Made by a program: the position numbers and the translations under genes. From Misgurnus anguillicaudatus (lineage: Eukaryota; Chordata; Actinopteri; Cypriniformes; Cobitidae), in contig NC_073339.2 in the NCBI RefSeq assembly GCF_027580225.2, positions 38,306,501-38,370,500 on the forward strand: a stretch of DNA of 64,000 nt, written 5' to 3'. Shown here piece after piece: positions 47,189 to 58,449 of this stretch. The notes below the pieces were generated by a model. It was not told where the DNA came from. It saw only the letters and a list, made by a program, of their open reading frames with translations, and did no database searches. Position 1 is the stretch's first letter. Each line of letters begins with the position of its first letter.

Positions 47189-47793
47189 TATATAATATGA
47201 CACGTTGATGTAGATTAAACTAACCAACAGCATATCAAATTAATCAACCTTAGAAATATATGCAACATACACAGAATAATAAAAACTTACAATACTAAAA
47301 CAGTGACAAGAAACTTTTTCTGCTAAATACACACTTTTCTTTAATAACGGTTTTAAAATATACAGCTGTTATAGGCACGCAATGAATCTCAGGATAGCCT
47401 AGGCTGTAAAGCATTTATTTGTGTTGAAAAACTTAGCATTTTTTGTTGTTGTTGTTGTTGTGCTTTTATATACCGAAAAATATACATTTGTTTGTAAAAA
47501 AAATTACAAAAATGTTCAAGAATTCCAAAAATAAAATAATACTATAAAGATACATTAATGTACAGTATATACAGTAAATGTATATGAGAATAGTGTAGCT
47601 GTAAGAGAGCCCACACCACCAACTATAATGATAAAAATGCAGAGGAGCGATATTGTTGTGATCACTTTCAGAGCGATTTTCCCAGCTGATGAACAATAAA
47701 ACATTAATAGGCAATCATAATCCAAATGAATTTCAAAGGTTTGCACATTTAAAATGTGCAACTACAGCGTGTCTGCTGTGGATGCTTATACTG
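47189..47793. other. AT-rich stretch
   Basis: Contains a short (TTG)n at about 47440-47460; no gene. Confidence 0.3.
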
Positions 47794-48097
47794 TATGTGA
47801 GCCTGGAGTACAAAACCAGTATGGGTCAATTTTTCTTTTAAAATTTGTGTTTATACAACATTTGAAAGCTGCATAATAAGCTTGTTAAACAACTATTTGA
47901 AAATCTTGGAACTGACTTTGCAAAAAAAAATCTAAATATTGAGAAAAGCGTCTTTGCTTAAAATCATTAGTTTATTCGTTTTTTTAAACGTACTAAAAAT
48001 TTAACTTTTTTATGTATTTACAGGAAATTAGCAAATTATCTTTAATAGGTTTATACCCGTATGACTTATGACTGGTTTTGTGCTCCAGGATCACATA
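47794..48097. mobile_element. MITE with TATGTGAGCCTGGAG ends
   Basis: TATGTGAGCCTGGAGTACAA and GTGCTCCAGGATCACATA are inverted, with inner AAAACCAGTATGGGTCA / TGACTTATGACTGGTTTT. A frequent zebrafish-type repeat. Confidence 0.65.
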
Positions 48098-49570
48098 TAG
48101 TTGTCCTCCTTGGTGGGAATAGGCCTTTAAATGTGACGTTTAATTGCACAAAATTTTAGGATAACGTTTCAAGATATTATGTTGTGCTCTTATGAGTTGT
48201 TCCTATCAATTGCGGTACATTAGAACTGTAGTTGAGCTGAACATATTCTCTTTGTGGCTTTGAAGCACAGGATTTAGGATCTCTAAATGGAAAGGCTTTT
48301 ATCTCAGTTTCCCATGTGTGCACACGACGTATTGGTGCATTATCCACTTTCTCTTCCGCTGTTATCTGCCATTACATCTAATCATTATCATTACCATCAA
48401 GCACAGGGTACCTGCTTGTTCCTGCTTTACTGTCAGATTTCTAAAACGCTAACTTTCCTATACTGTAGAGCCTCCATACACCATTAAATAAACAGATGTT
48501 TCTGTTTTTTTTTTTTGTAATGCAACAATCTTGAACTTTTTTTAAGTGTCCCAGCATGACTGTAATATACTGTAATATACTAAAGCTGAAAAGAGACTTA
48601 AATCTAACCTCATTTTAAAGTTCTGAACCACAGAAGTCGTCTTTGACTGCAGACTGAACTGTAAATGACTTGTAACACAGTTTACTTGTAACCCAACAAC
48701 CTTGGGTGCATATGGTCTGATCAGACAGCTTACCTCTTCTGCGGTCTGCCCTCGGAGGTCCATCTCAGGACAAGAGCTTTAGAGCGTTAGGATCAGCCTG
48801 GGTGACCTCAGCGAGTAGTGGTATGGGTAATCTGCAGAACACAAATGCAAGACATACGCTCAGGCAACATACTGTACCCTGTCCAGTCGGCACATTTATT
48901 ATGTTTTACATTATAAACAAAGGCTGAAGTTTTGACTTTAAAAACTTCACGAGTAATTTTCAAAGCTTTGCAATGCTATCTTATTCATAAGTGTTTTACA
49001 AGGTAATTTGTATTAAGTGTTTTTGCAGTGAAATACCCAAAAACCACTAGGCCAGTGTTATATATTTTGTCCAGCTGATTACTAGCAATATCCCTAATGT
49101 TTTCAACTACTTGTAAATTATGAGAAAATTGCCATTCTAAACAGTGACACGGGGTAGTGCAGTTGCCTGTAAATGATGTAAATATCTACGTTACCCTTTG
49201 TTACCACCTTGACTGGCATAGGGACCACATGATAACAGTTTCGTGGACAAATGTGGAAGTATGCGTTAGTACATAACGTCTGTCGGCTACTCGTTTGTTT
49301 ATGGTAAGTTTTTTTTATATGAACACTTATTTCTGTGTTAACACAACATTCAAATTGGACTAATACTGTAACATCTATGACTAACAATTTCTTTCTGAAC
49401 ATCACATGAAACCTTATTTAATGAAATAAAATGATGTCATCAAACATAACATTTATAAAACGTGATTACATTACCTCATCTGTTAACATGATTTCTCGTT
49501 CCCGTCTAATTGATGGCCATAAGCGATGCATTTAAAGACAACAAATTCCATAATTCCACACTGGTTCAGA
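48098..49570. other. Mostly unique stretch
   Basis: Apart from the weak exon at 48737-48766, nothing recognised. Confidence 0.3.
48737..48766 (-). CDS. Weak candidate first coding exon (unidentified)
   Basis: On the minus strand an ATG opens MDLRGQTAEE, which ends at an excellent donor, GAAGAG/GTAAGC. A TTCTGCAG acceptor-like site lies about 70 bp upstream and an in-frame TAA precedes the ATG, so this could be a first coding exon with 5' untranslated sequence. No partner exon was identified and the peptide is too short to recognise; chance is a real alternative. Confidence 0.2.
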
Positions 49571-49571
49571 G

Positions 49572-49894
49572 TAGAGGTCTTCTCGGGTCCAAAGAAATGT
49601 ACCCGAGACGAAGTGACCCAAATCACTTTATACCCACATAAATACGTTTTTTTTTTTTTTTTTTTAAGAAAGACCCGACCCGAGACAAACCCAAGAAAAT
49701 TAGACCCCGAGTCTGACCCGAACCAGTGGTAGGTTTGGGTCTTCGGGCCTGTTTGGCAAAAACACATTCATTTTAAATTCCCTTAGACCCGATGCCACTA
49801 TTATTATACCTGACCCGTTTCCGAGGCACACGTGAAACTTTTAGACTCGAACCCGATCGGGTCTCGAGGTCGGACCTCGGGTTTTCAGATCTAA
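49572..49894. mobile_element. hAT-type repeat rich in GACCCG
   Basis: TAGAGGTCTTCTCGGGTC at the left and GACCTCGGGTTTTCAGATCTA at the right are diverged inverted ends, with many GACCCGA/TCGGGTC words inside and a poly-T tract at 49650. Confidence 0.45.
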
Positions 49895-49929
49895 GTGGAC
49901 CTTTGGAGACACCTACTTCAGAGCGTTAA

Positions 49930-50264
49930 AAATACGTCATTGTTATTGTTTTAATCGTGCACCCTCTAGCGGCATATTTACAAATTGTATCTTTAATTCG
50001 TACAACCACATTCTTACATTTCTGTATGTTTTTGCTTTTGCCTCTGTGACGTTGGGGTTAGGGGTGAAGTTTCATTATACTTTTTTTATGATTATCATAT
50101 GGTTTTGTACGATTTACTTTGTACGAATTTATATAAATTAGCCAACTAGTAAAATATGTAAGAAATCTTGTGAGATGAGGCAGTCAAAGCCATTGTACAC
50201 TGTAAAAATATGCAGCATTATTGTTAACTCAACACATATTTTTATGTTACTTTAACTTAAAAAA
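49930..50264. other. Repeat relic (similar to 37080-37230)
   Basis: GTTGGGGTTAGGGGTGAAG and TTTGTACGAATTTATA recur in degraded form near 37.1 kb. No gene. Confidence 0.35.
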
Positions 50265-50547
50265 TTAAAGCAACACTATGTAGTTTTTTACCTTTAAATA
50301 ATGTCTCTAAAATTATTTCAGTGATAGAACATTTTTTAACTGGACAAATTGTACTGTTGCTGCAACCTGAGCAGCCTCCTAGCTGCTACAAGCACACTCT
50401 GAAAGTGGCGGTGGATGGTAGGAAACACAGCCCCGCCCCTCCCCCTGCCTGCAGAAGAGTGTCTGATTCCAGGCACTGTGGTGCTTTTCAACCACATGGG
50501 GGAGCTGTAAGTCATTTTTACATGGAAACTACATAGTGTTGCTTTAA
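50265..50547. mobile_element. T2/Kolobok-like MITE, TTAAAGCAACACTATGTAG family
   Basis: TTAAAGCAACACTATGTAGTT against AACTACATAGTGTTGCTTTAA, exact over 21 bp each. TTAA on both sides. Confidence 0.7.
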
Positions 50548-50601
50548 GTTAAACAATTTTAACTTGAATTTATAAGTTATGTCAACTTTTTAAGCCAAAA
50601 C

Positions 50602-50924
50602 TTAAAAGGTGCTCTAAGCAAATTCACGCGTTTTAGACCATAAAAATTGTTTGTTACATACAGCAAACACCTCCTCACTATCTGCTTGCTATCATCCAAA
50701 GCTCCACAAACTGCAATAAAAACATAGTGGCCAAACCTACAAACAGAAACCATAACAAAGTGTTCCAGCCAATAAACGACAAGAAGGATTTGGGGGTGGG
50801 GGTTGGGCACATTTATGAAAGCACGGAAGGGAGGGGGAGGAGTTAGCTATGCTCTGTTTGTTTGAAAACAGTTCAAACATCAACAAAAAGTGACGTCTCA
50901 CAGATTTGCTTAGAGCGCTTTTAA
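50602..50924. mobile_element. TTAA-bounded MITE, GCTCTAAGCAAAT family
   Basis: TTAAAAGGTGCTCTAAGCAAA at the left, TTTGCTTAGAGCGCTTTTAA at the right. Confidence 0.6.
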
Positions 50925-51707
50925 AATAGTAGGTTGGATTGACTTATATGACTCCATATTTTTTTACAATGACACAATGTAAAAAATCTTTACTGCCTTA
51001 ATTTTTTGTTGTTAAATCAATTTAAACAACAAAATCAATGGTTTACTTAAGTGTGACGCAATTTTTATAGTAGTTGGCATTACTTTTTTCATTTTATTTT
51101 TGCATACATTTAAGTTCACCTGGTTACTTATTTGTTACACAAACTAAATATGTTAAGTAGAGGTTGAAAAGTTATAAATGCTAAGTTTTTCGTGTTTAAT
51201 CTAATTACTTATAAGTAATAGTTGTTTAGCCAATGAATCATTTTTTAGATTGTAAGTGGGACATATTGAAGCTTTTTCTTGTTTTCTCAACTTTTGGGCC
51301 AAGTACCTAACTTAATTTAATAAGTTACATCAACTTCAATACAAAAAAGAAAAAAAAAACATAATCTTTTTAATCATCTTAACCGCAGAATTAAACAGAA
51401 TGATGCAATGCATGCTGGGAATGCTTGTTTAATTTTAAAACAGTTTGTTCAGATAACTCAGTTTGGTAAGTTGAGCAAACTTTTTGACACATTTTGGTTA
51501 AATACTTAAGGATTTAGTAAACAAATCAATATTCTTTAGCAACATTTTGAGAGCTAATCTCAGTATACACAAAATAATTAATGGATTTCTTCGAATGAAA
51601 TTGTCTTTGTTTAATATTATGTTTGTGAGATGTATTGGTGTGTAATGTTTGCTTTTTGTATCCATAAAATACCTACAGTTAGATAATAAACTATATTAAT
51701 TTAGTTA
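50925..51707. other. AT-rich stretch
   Basis: No gene or clear repeat ends. Confidence 0.3.
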
Positions 51708-51840
51708 TGGTTCATGTTGCTCACTTGGTGGAGCATTGTGTTATCCGTCCAAAGGACATGCACTCGATTCCCAGGTGAACATAATAAAATGTTTAGCTTG
51801 AATGCAGCGTAAGTGGCTTTGGATAAAAGCGTCTGCCAGG
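51708..51840 (+). repeat. tRNA-derived SINE
   Basis: GGTGGAGCATTGTGTTATCC, B-box-like CTCGATTCCCAGG, and the tail GTAAGTGGCTTTGGATAAAA then GCGTCTGCC. Confidence 0.6.
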
Positions 51841-53131
51841 GTCTGTTTATGTTTGTTTTATTTTTACATTGATTCATTAATTTATGTGCTAGAAACAAAT
51901 TGCAGTTGTAATTAGCATTGAGATTAAAGTCTCAGCCTGTGTTTGGTTTTCTGGGGTGTAAAATATTTCCGACACGCTTCCTTGACACACAGTTCGTAGG
52001 CTTGTTTACTCCAAATCTCGCCTTTATTATAGGCTCTTTATTTATGCAATACAGTATGAAAGATCTGCTTTTTATAATCTTAATATTTTTTCACTCCCTC
52101 CTCACTGAAAACCGTACTAATTATTCTTCCTAATGCGACCCCGAAATCATAAACTCCTGCCACGTTTTTTTGAACTTGGCTCAGTGTTATTTCAATGAAG
52201 CATTTATTAAGTTACCTGACAACTAAATTCTCATGATTCATTTAAGGGAAGGAACACCGGCTACAGTTCAGACCTGCTTTTGTCGATTTGTAATTGCCTG
52301 TGGTATTTGCCTGTACTGTATATGGTTTCTAGTACTGACCTAAAACCTCAACAAACAGGCCGCCTACACATCAAACCGTACGCTAAATCATATCCATCAA
52401 TCTGAGAGCTATTACCAAACAGACTGCACAAGCAAGGCCAACTCTCATGCAGTAGCCGGTTTGCTTTAACCCTCCTAAATGGAAGCCATCTCAGAGATTA
52501 ATAGAGCTGGCATGAAGCATTTTGTTTGCGTTTCACCTAGAGGTAAAATGAGACCTCTGGTGCATGACCCGAATGTACTCGGTTTCATTTTTACATTCTA
52601 GGCTGCGTGGAGCGAATCATTCATTTCTCAAGTTACAGATTGAATGAGATTTTTAATAAGCGATAACTAATGGGACTTCGTGGATGAAGGTCATCGATTA
52701 ACTCAATAATTAATCGCCGACCGAGATACTGTTAACCTTCTTAATGAATATGGCTGAGACGGCGATGTAGTCTTGATCTTTCAGATGTCTGACAAGCTTC
52801 AGATTAGTTTAACACGGTAGCATATTTGTTACAGTCAGCTTTATGGAAATTTCAGTCAGCTGTTTCTTTAGTTAATTAATGTTGAACATAAGAGACTCAA
52901 TGAGATTCATAATAGTGTGTGTGTGAAAATCAATTAGCATGTCAAGACTTTAAGTGCATGGTCCTCTGAGTTTAAATCAACACACTTAGCTCAATGAGCG
53001 ATGTGCAGATGTCCACAACATAACTGACACTTCTGCATGCTACAGTAGTTAGCCTTTTTGTAGAGTTAATGATGTAAGGAGGCTTGCAAAGTTCCTTTAA
53101 AGTGCACCTATTTTCATAGCAATGAAATAAA
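51841..53131. other. Repeat-poor stretch, possible conserved non-coding sequence
   Basis: No repeat ends over 1.3 kb; 52480-52800 is rich in ATTA/TAAT motifs (for example CAATAATTAATCGCC). No coding signal. Confidence 0.3.
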
Positions 53132-53436
53132 AGTACATATTTTTTATTTTTCTTGTCAAAAATGACAATCGTTTCGCTAGATAAGACCCTAATCCCTCGT
53201 TTGGGATTGTTTATAGTCCTTTGAAACTCCGTTGAAAAAAACCGCCAAGTGCCGAGTTAATTATTAAACGCTGGGCTCCACCAAGGTCCATCAAAATTAG
53301 AAAAATCCTGGAATGTTTTCCTCAAAAAAATCAATTTCTTCTCGACTAAACAAAGACAGACACCAACATCCTGGATGACATGGTGGCGAGCAAACCATCT
53401 GTATTTTCCCTCTAAGAAAATTGACTAATCCTTTAA
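53132..53436. mobile_element. Truncated right arm of the TTAAAGGATTAGTC foldback
   Basis: TTTTCTTGTCAAAAATGACAA to TTGACTAATCCTTTAA matches 41055-41303. Left arm absent. Confidence 0.6.
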
Positions 53437-54015
53437 GTATTGGTTTATAAAAAAAGATACAAGACATATTCTTTTATATTCTCTAAACTTTAACCAATTG
53501 TCGCCTCACGTTGGGGTTAGAGATGTGTTTGGGTAGGGATGTCATTTTATGTAAATCTTACCCTTAACCGAAGCGACAATGGTAAGAAATTAGGACAAAA
53601 AAGTTGAGCAACCAATACATGACAGCGACACAAACAGAAAAGCATGACATGCCCACGCTCAAACGTGGTAAAACGTGACATTGTCACGTTGGTCCATACG
53701 TGCCTATAGGTAAGATATCCCAAAAAAGTGCATTCATCCTTCACAGAGGTAGTCGACATGGCTCCAATGGTTTATTAAAGGTCTTTTTCTAAATATCTAT
53801 ATTTCAAACTTTATTAACTGTAATAACTAGCTTCCGCTAATGGCATCATTTATACTCATGGATTCACAAGAGAGTTTCAGCGTAGTGAGTGTTGGTTGCC
53901 ATAGGTACATTGCGCCGTTACGTATGTGTCCACGATGCGGTCTTTACTGGAAGCTAGTCACTACAGTTTACAAAGTTTGAAATATGGATATTTTCTCACA
54001 AAATCACATTGATTA
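53437..54015. other. Mixed stretch, no gene seen
   Basis: ACGTTGGGGTTAGAGATGTG text resembles the middle of 20205-20709. Otherwise unassigned. Confidence 0.3.
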
Positions 54016-54627
54016 TCCACAGACAGTGTTGGGGGTAACGCATTACAAGTAACATGCATTACATAGTAATATTTTCTGAAATAACGAGTAAAGTAACGCA
54101 TTACTTTATAAATGCTATAAATGCACATTGATATTTGAGTTACTTTTTTAATAAAGGAATGCAAGTTACTTTTCAGTGGAATTAATTTGATTTTTATAAA
54201 ATAATAATGTACTAAATTAAACTGAATGTAGTCAAGTAGAATTACACACTCTATGCGTGCGCGCCTGAGTGGGAACAGTTTAAGTCAGAAACGGAGATGG
54301 GGTCTCATTTAAAAACTGTGCGTAGAATCCTTACTAAAAGTCTACGTACGCACAAATGCCAAAAATGGCATACGCAAAAAATATTAAGACTTATAAAACA
54401 AAGCAATGGAAATATGCAATTTTGAAATTTCTCAGTGATAAAAACACCTGCAAGGCCTGAAAGAGATCAAGACTCAGCCAAGTAAGAAAAAGTAATGCAA
54501 AAGTAATGCAAAAGTAACGTGGTAATGCAAAGTCCTGAAAGAGATCAAGCCTCAGCCAAGTAAGAAAAAGTAACGCAATAGTAACCTAAAAGTAACGTAA
54601 GTATCACTCTCCATGAAAAGTAACTAA

Positions 54628-54936
54628 TGTCACGATAATCCGTGACAGGTTTTGCATTTGTTCCGATTGTTGTCACCTGGACATTCATTGACTGATTACT
54701 TACCTCATCACACCTGTATGTCATTTTGTCTGTCTATTTAAGCCCTTGTTTGTGTAATGTTCACGGTCGGATTATTATCGCCATTCCACGTCTGTTCCTG
54801 TGCTTCATGTCAGTGTTCCTGTTGTGCTTACCTGCCCGTTGTTGTTTCTCGTGTTTTATTTTCTGTTTGTTAATAAATGTTATTTATTCATCTGAACTTT
54901 GCAAATGTGTCCTAACTCCTGTTTCCCGGCGTGACA
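54628..54936 (+). repeat. 5' LTR (309 bp)
   Basis: TATTTAA box at 54735-54741; AATAAA near 54872 within TTAATAAATG. About five substitutions separate it from the 3' LTR (roughly 98% identity by eye), clustered at 54765-54777 and 54928-54930. Confidence 0.9.
54735..54741 (+). promoter_or_regulatory. TATA box of the LTR promoter
   Basis: TATTTAAG lies about 31 bp before GTCGGATTATT (54766), the predicted transcript 5' end. Confidence 0.5.
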
Positions 54937-54937
54937 G

Positions 54938-54948
54938 AATAATCCGGC
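54938..54948 (+). promoter_or_regulatory. Predicted self-primer binding site
   Basis: AATAATCCGGC begins 1 base after the 5' LTR. It is the exact complement of GCCGGATTATT in the 3' LTR (55820-55830) and pairs with GTCGGATTATT in the 5' LTR (54766-54776) with one G-U pair. Confidence 0.55.
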
Positions 54949-54953
54949 CATTC

Positions 54954-55670
54954 ATGGACGCAGCAAGTTCTCAGAGGGGAGCTCCCCTTAATTTTTTTTT
55001 GAGGGGGAGTACTAGGAGTCGGGATCCTTCGTCTGCAGGGTCCCGATTTCCAATGGAGCTGGCTGAGAGGAAGCACTTGGAACTCCAGGCTGAGCTCAGA
55101 GTTGTTGTGGCCACGCTCAAGCATTTCCACGGGGTGGTCACCGAGACACATGAGCCGGTTCCTGCGAGGGTTGAGTCCTCTGAGTTGGTCCTTAGAACGG
55201 TCGAGTCTTCTGGGTTGATTCCTGTGATGGTCGAGTCTTCTGGGTTGGTTCCTGTAATGGTCGAATCTCCTGAGTCGGTTCCCATATGGTCGAATCTGCT
55301 GAGTTGGTTCCCGTGGGGATTGAGTCTTCTGGGTCGGTTCCAGGATAGTTCGTCACCATCCTCCATTCAGCTCTCGAAACAGCCGCTGCCACGCTCGAGT
55401 ATTCCACGGGGTGGTCGCTGCCGTGCACGAGACTGTCTCTCGGGATGGTCCGAGTCGGTTCCCGGGTCGGCCGCATCCTCGTTGGCCCCTGTGATGGCCG
55501 GTTGGGAACATTTGGTGCGGGCCAGGGTGGCCACCACGGTTTTCACCTGGTCCACTGTTTCTGCCGGCTCTGCCGGGGTCTCCGGACCCTCCCTCCCTCC
55601 CTCCCTCCCTCCCTTGGATTCATCCTTTTTGTTTATGTTTCGTGTGGAGTGTCTGGGAGCCACTCCTTAA
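54954..55670 (+). CDS. gag-like ORF of the LTR element (238 aa)
   Basis: The ATG at 54954 follows the predicted primer site, which supports it over the in-frame ATG inside the LTR at 54726. It reads MDAASSQRGAPLNFFLRG, then a helical stretch MELAERKHLELQAELRVV, then 10-residue repeats of the VESSGLIPVM type (about six, coded by a 30-bp tandem repeat at 55168-55345). It ends with a Pro/Ser-rich SLPPSLPP tract coded by (CCTC)n. No CCHC knuckle, protease or RT. Similarity to a named Gag is not established; its place in the element and uninterrupted frame are the evidence. It may be a relic or carry packaging signals only. Confidence 0.55.
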   Translation: MDAASSQRGAPLNFFLRGSTRSRDPSSAGSRFPMELAERKHLELQAELRVVVATLKHFHGVVTETHEPVPARVESSELVLRTVESSGLIPVMVESSGLVPVMVESPESVPIWSNLLSWFPWGLSLLGRFQDSSSPSSIQLSKQPLPRSSIPRGGRCRARDCLSGWSESVPGSAASSLAPVMAGWEHLVRARVATTVFTWSTVSAGSAGVSGPSLPPSLPPLDSSFLFMFRVECLGATP

Positions 55671-55681
55671 GGGGGGAGTTA
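55669..55681 (+). promoter_or_regulatory. Polypurine tract
   Basis: AAGGGGGGAGTTA abuts the 3' LTR, the position of the plus-strand primer in LTR retrotransposons. Confidence 0.8.
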
Positions 55682-55990
55682 TGTCACGATAATCCGTGAC
55701 AGGTTTTGCATTTGTTCCGATTGTTGTCACCTGGACATTCATTGACTGATTACTTACCTCATCACACCTGTATGTCATTTTGTCTGTCTATTTAAGCCCT
55801 TGTTTGTGTAATGTTCACTGCCGGATTATTGTCGCCATTCCACGTCTGTTCCTGTGCTTCATGTCAGTGTTCCTGTTGTGCTTACCTGCCCGTTGTTGTT
55901 TCTCGTGTTTTATTTTCTGTTTGTTAATAAATGTTATTTATTCATCTGAACTTTGCAAATGTGTCCTAACTCCTGTTTCCCATCGTGACA
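55682..55990 (+). repeat. 3' LTR (309 bp)
   Basis: Same length and ends as the 5' LTR; carries the fully complementary GCCGGATTATT. Confidence 0.9.
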
Positions 55991-56082
55991 ACTAAGTAAT
56001 TCAACTAGTTACATTTTTGGAAAGTAACTTAATATTGTAATGCATTACTTTTAAAAGTAACTTCCCCCAAACTGTCCACAGA

Positions 56083-57325
56083 AGACTCTAAAGGGAGGGT
56101 CTAATGGTATTTTTATGCATTCCTACAATTAAAGGGTTGGATTCCTCATACTAAACATGAGGAAAGAGTTTTGGTATGTTTATGACACATTTACATTGAA
56201 GCACTGCTGGTTTACTGTAGGTTTGTGCTTGCATTACAGCTTGCAGAACAAACCCGTTGACAAGCTTCAATGGCGCTTCAAATGTTTGTTGTCTCATTCT
56301 CGGGTTTAAGACTGTTTATTGAATTTTGTCGTCACGTCTGCTAGCGAGTGGTAATTGATAATGTGAAAACGGTTATTGCATACATTTTGTCACTGTTCGC
56401 GGAAACTGCTATAATTTTGCCCTTAGTGTTTTGTTTTTGATACACTTTTCTTTTTCTTCTGTATTGCATTGAAAAGCTTAATTAAAGCAATATTTCCAGT
56501 ATAATTTCTGCAGCGCCTGTGGGATGCTGTCCTTTTCTATAGAAATTCATTTTGAGACAACCCTCAGTTAAAAACTTTACATTAACACGCAGGCAATGGA
56601 ATCCCAACGAGCTAATGTATAGCCACAGGATGTAAACAATAAAGTCATTAGAACGTGTGGAAAAAACAAAGTCATATACAAAGTCATATCCATGTCATAA
56701 TTTTTTTAATATCCTGCAATAACAACGTCAAAACAAACTCTATTATTTGTTTAAAAACACCAGTAAGACATGCACTGTTTAAACCCATCCACAATATTAT
56801 TATTATTATTATTAATGATATTATTATTTTTTTATTTGTATTATTATTAATAATAATAATAATAATAAAAATATATGTGTTGTGAGTAAGCTACAAGACA
56901 AACATTTTGCTTATGTTTAACTCCAGAACATTTCCACACAGGTTTGCATTTAAATGGTTTTGTTTAAACGATCTTTGTTCTGGGTGTGTTTTTGTGCTTT
57001 GAGGTGTTTTTAGAGTCTTGACCCTCTTATCTTCATTTAAATGACATGGGTCAGTGTAAATGTTTTGAGGTAAAGATAAAGGGCTTATAGTCTGGTTCAC
57101 AGGGGCATTACGAGGGGGGTGAAGGCATCTGGCCTATCATGAGGGTTTCTGGCCTTCTGGTGCGACGGTCGAATCAGTTTACCGACAAGGTTGACCTCAC
57201 CTGGCAAATTAAGTTGAATAAATCGGATCTGAGGCCCGGTGCCTCTTTGGGTGACACGAAATTGAAACACGCAGCTGAGTTGTCACCAACTGGACACGCA
57301 TTTGCAAATATATGGATACATACAC
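56083..57325. other. Unique-looking stretch with a (TTA)n tract
   Basis: ATT/AAT repeats at 56795-56868. No gene recognised. Confidence 0.35.
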
Positions 57326-58441
57326 TAGGGGTGGCACGGTTCACAAAACCCTCGGTTCGGTTCGTATCACGGTTCTATGGTCACGGTTCTCGGTTCAGTA
57401 CGGTTCTTGTTGTTATTTTTTCTTTTAATTTTTTAACACTCCAGAAATGTATTATTTTATTAATGTATTAATTATCCATAATTTAGGATACTGTATTAAA
57501 AAAGTTATATCATGTAATCATGCACAAACTGAATTTGACTTTAAGCACATTATTGAGACCATCTCTGAGGAAAGCCAGGTGAGATTTTGATACAGCAAGA
57601 GGGGAGACATTGATGATTTCAACATGCTTTTCATTTATTTGGCAAAAAAGAGAATGTGTATTGCCATCTACATGAACTTATGTGCCTTTTTAGCACACAA
57701 AGATAACTTGCATTTATCAAAATCCCAACTTCAGTGTAGCTTTAAGATTTATCACTGAGAGGCTGCTTAAATACTGCAGAGAGAATATGTGGACGAGAGA
57801 GAAACATAACGTTTACACCTGTAATATTTAAATCCGTCTCTTTTGTCCACTTTTGACTACTTCTGTCCTGATTACTTTAAGGGGCAGTTTATGAAAGAAG
57901 ATCGCGCAACTTTCACGCGGTAGCAAAATGAAACTACGCGGAAATCAGCCGCTTTCGTTTTATCAATGAAAGGCTAAAAATAGCGCTGAATACGAAAAGA
58001 CGTAAAACAGTGTTCATTACCTCAGATTAGATAAATGGGCGGAGAGAAGGCTGTCGTCGCGTGTGGCTGTTTTGAACACATTCAACCCATAGCCTGCAGT
58101 TCTATATATCTATATCATCATAGGTAACATGAAATAAAAAATGTTTCCACACACCAAACTTATACGATGCTGGGGCTTCCTCCAACTCCGGGCAGACTTC
58201 CATTTCTCTCCCTCTTGACATTTCTACACGTAACATGACCGGCAGCACTCACTCTCCACAGCAGTCACCTCTTCTTTCGCGCTATTCGCGAAAGGGGAAC
58301 ACGCTATCTGAGGTCACATACAGGGCATGAGGTTACATTGCGCATGCCATGAACCGTTGAACCGTACGGCACACACGCGCTCCGAACCGAGACAAGCGAA
58401 CCGAACGGTTCGGATTTTTTTCATGAACCGTGCCACCCCTA
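57326..58441. mobile_element. hAT-like element, TAGGGGTGGCACGGTTCA ends
   Basis: Ends TAGGGGTGGCACGGTTCA and TGAACCGTGCCACCCCTA are exact inverses, between 8-bp repeats ACATACAC (57318-57325, 58442-58449). Subterminal CGGTTC/GAACCG words abound. No transposase. Confidence 0.8.
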
Positions 58442-58449
58442 ACATACAC

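Larger units (their letters stand above)
54628..55990 (+). mobile_element. Non-autonomous sushi/Tf1-like gypsy LTR retrotransposon
   Basis: Two 309-bp LTRs (TGTCACG...CGTGACA) flank 745 bp of internal DNA. A 5-bp target duplication ACTAA lies at 54623-54627 and 55991-55995. A polypurine tract AAGGGGGGAGTTA directly precedes the 3' LTR. The primer site is not tRNA-like; AATAATCCGGC at 54938-54948 is complementary to the predicted 5' end of the transcript. Only a gag-like ORF is present; protease, RT and integrase are missing, so movement would need helper proteins. Confidence 0.85.
54024..56074. mobile_element. hAT MITE, CAGTGTTGGG family, copy 2, split by an LTR retrotransposon
   Basis: Ends CAGTGTTGGGGGTAACGC and TTCCCCCAAACTG between perfect 8-bp repeats TCCACAGA (54016-54023 and 56075-56082). 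Rich in AAAGTAACG words. Without the insertion it would be about 680 bp. Confidence 0.75.

Noticed and set aside
54912..55663. Minus-strand ORFs of 79-131 codons in the LTR element
   Set aside because: Shadows of the plus-strand gag-like ORF caused by its in-phase 30-bp repeat.
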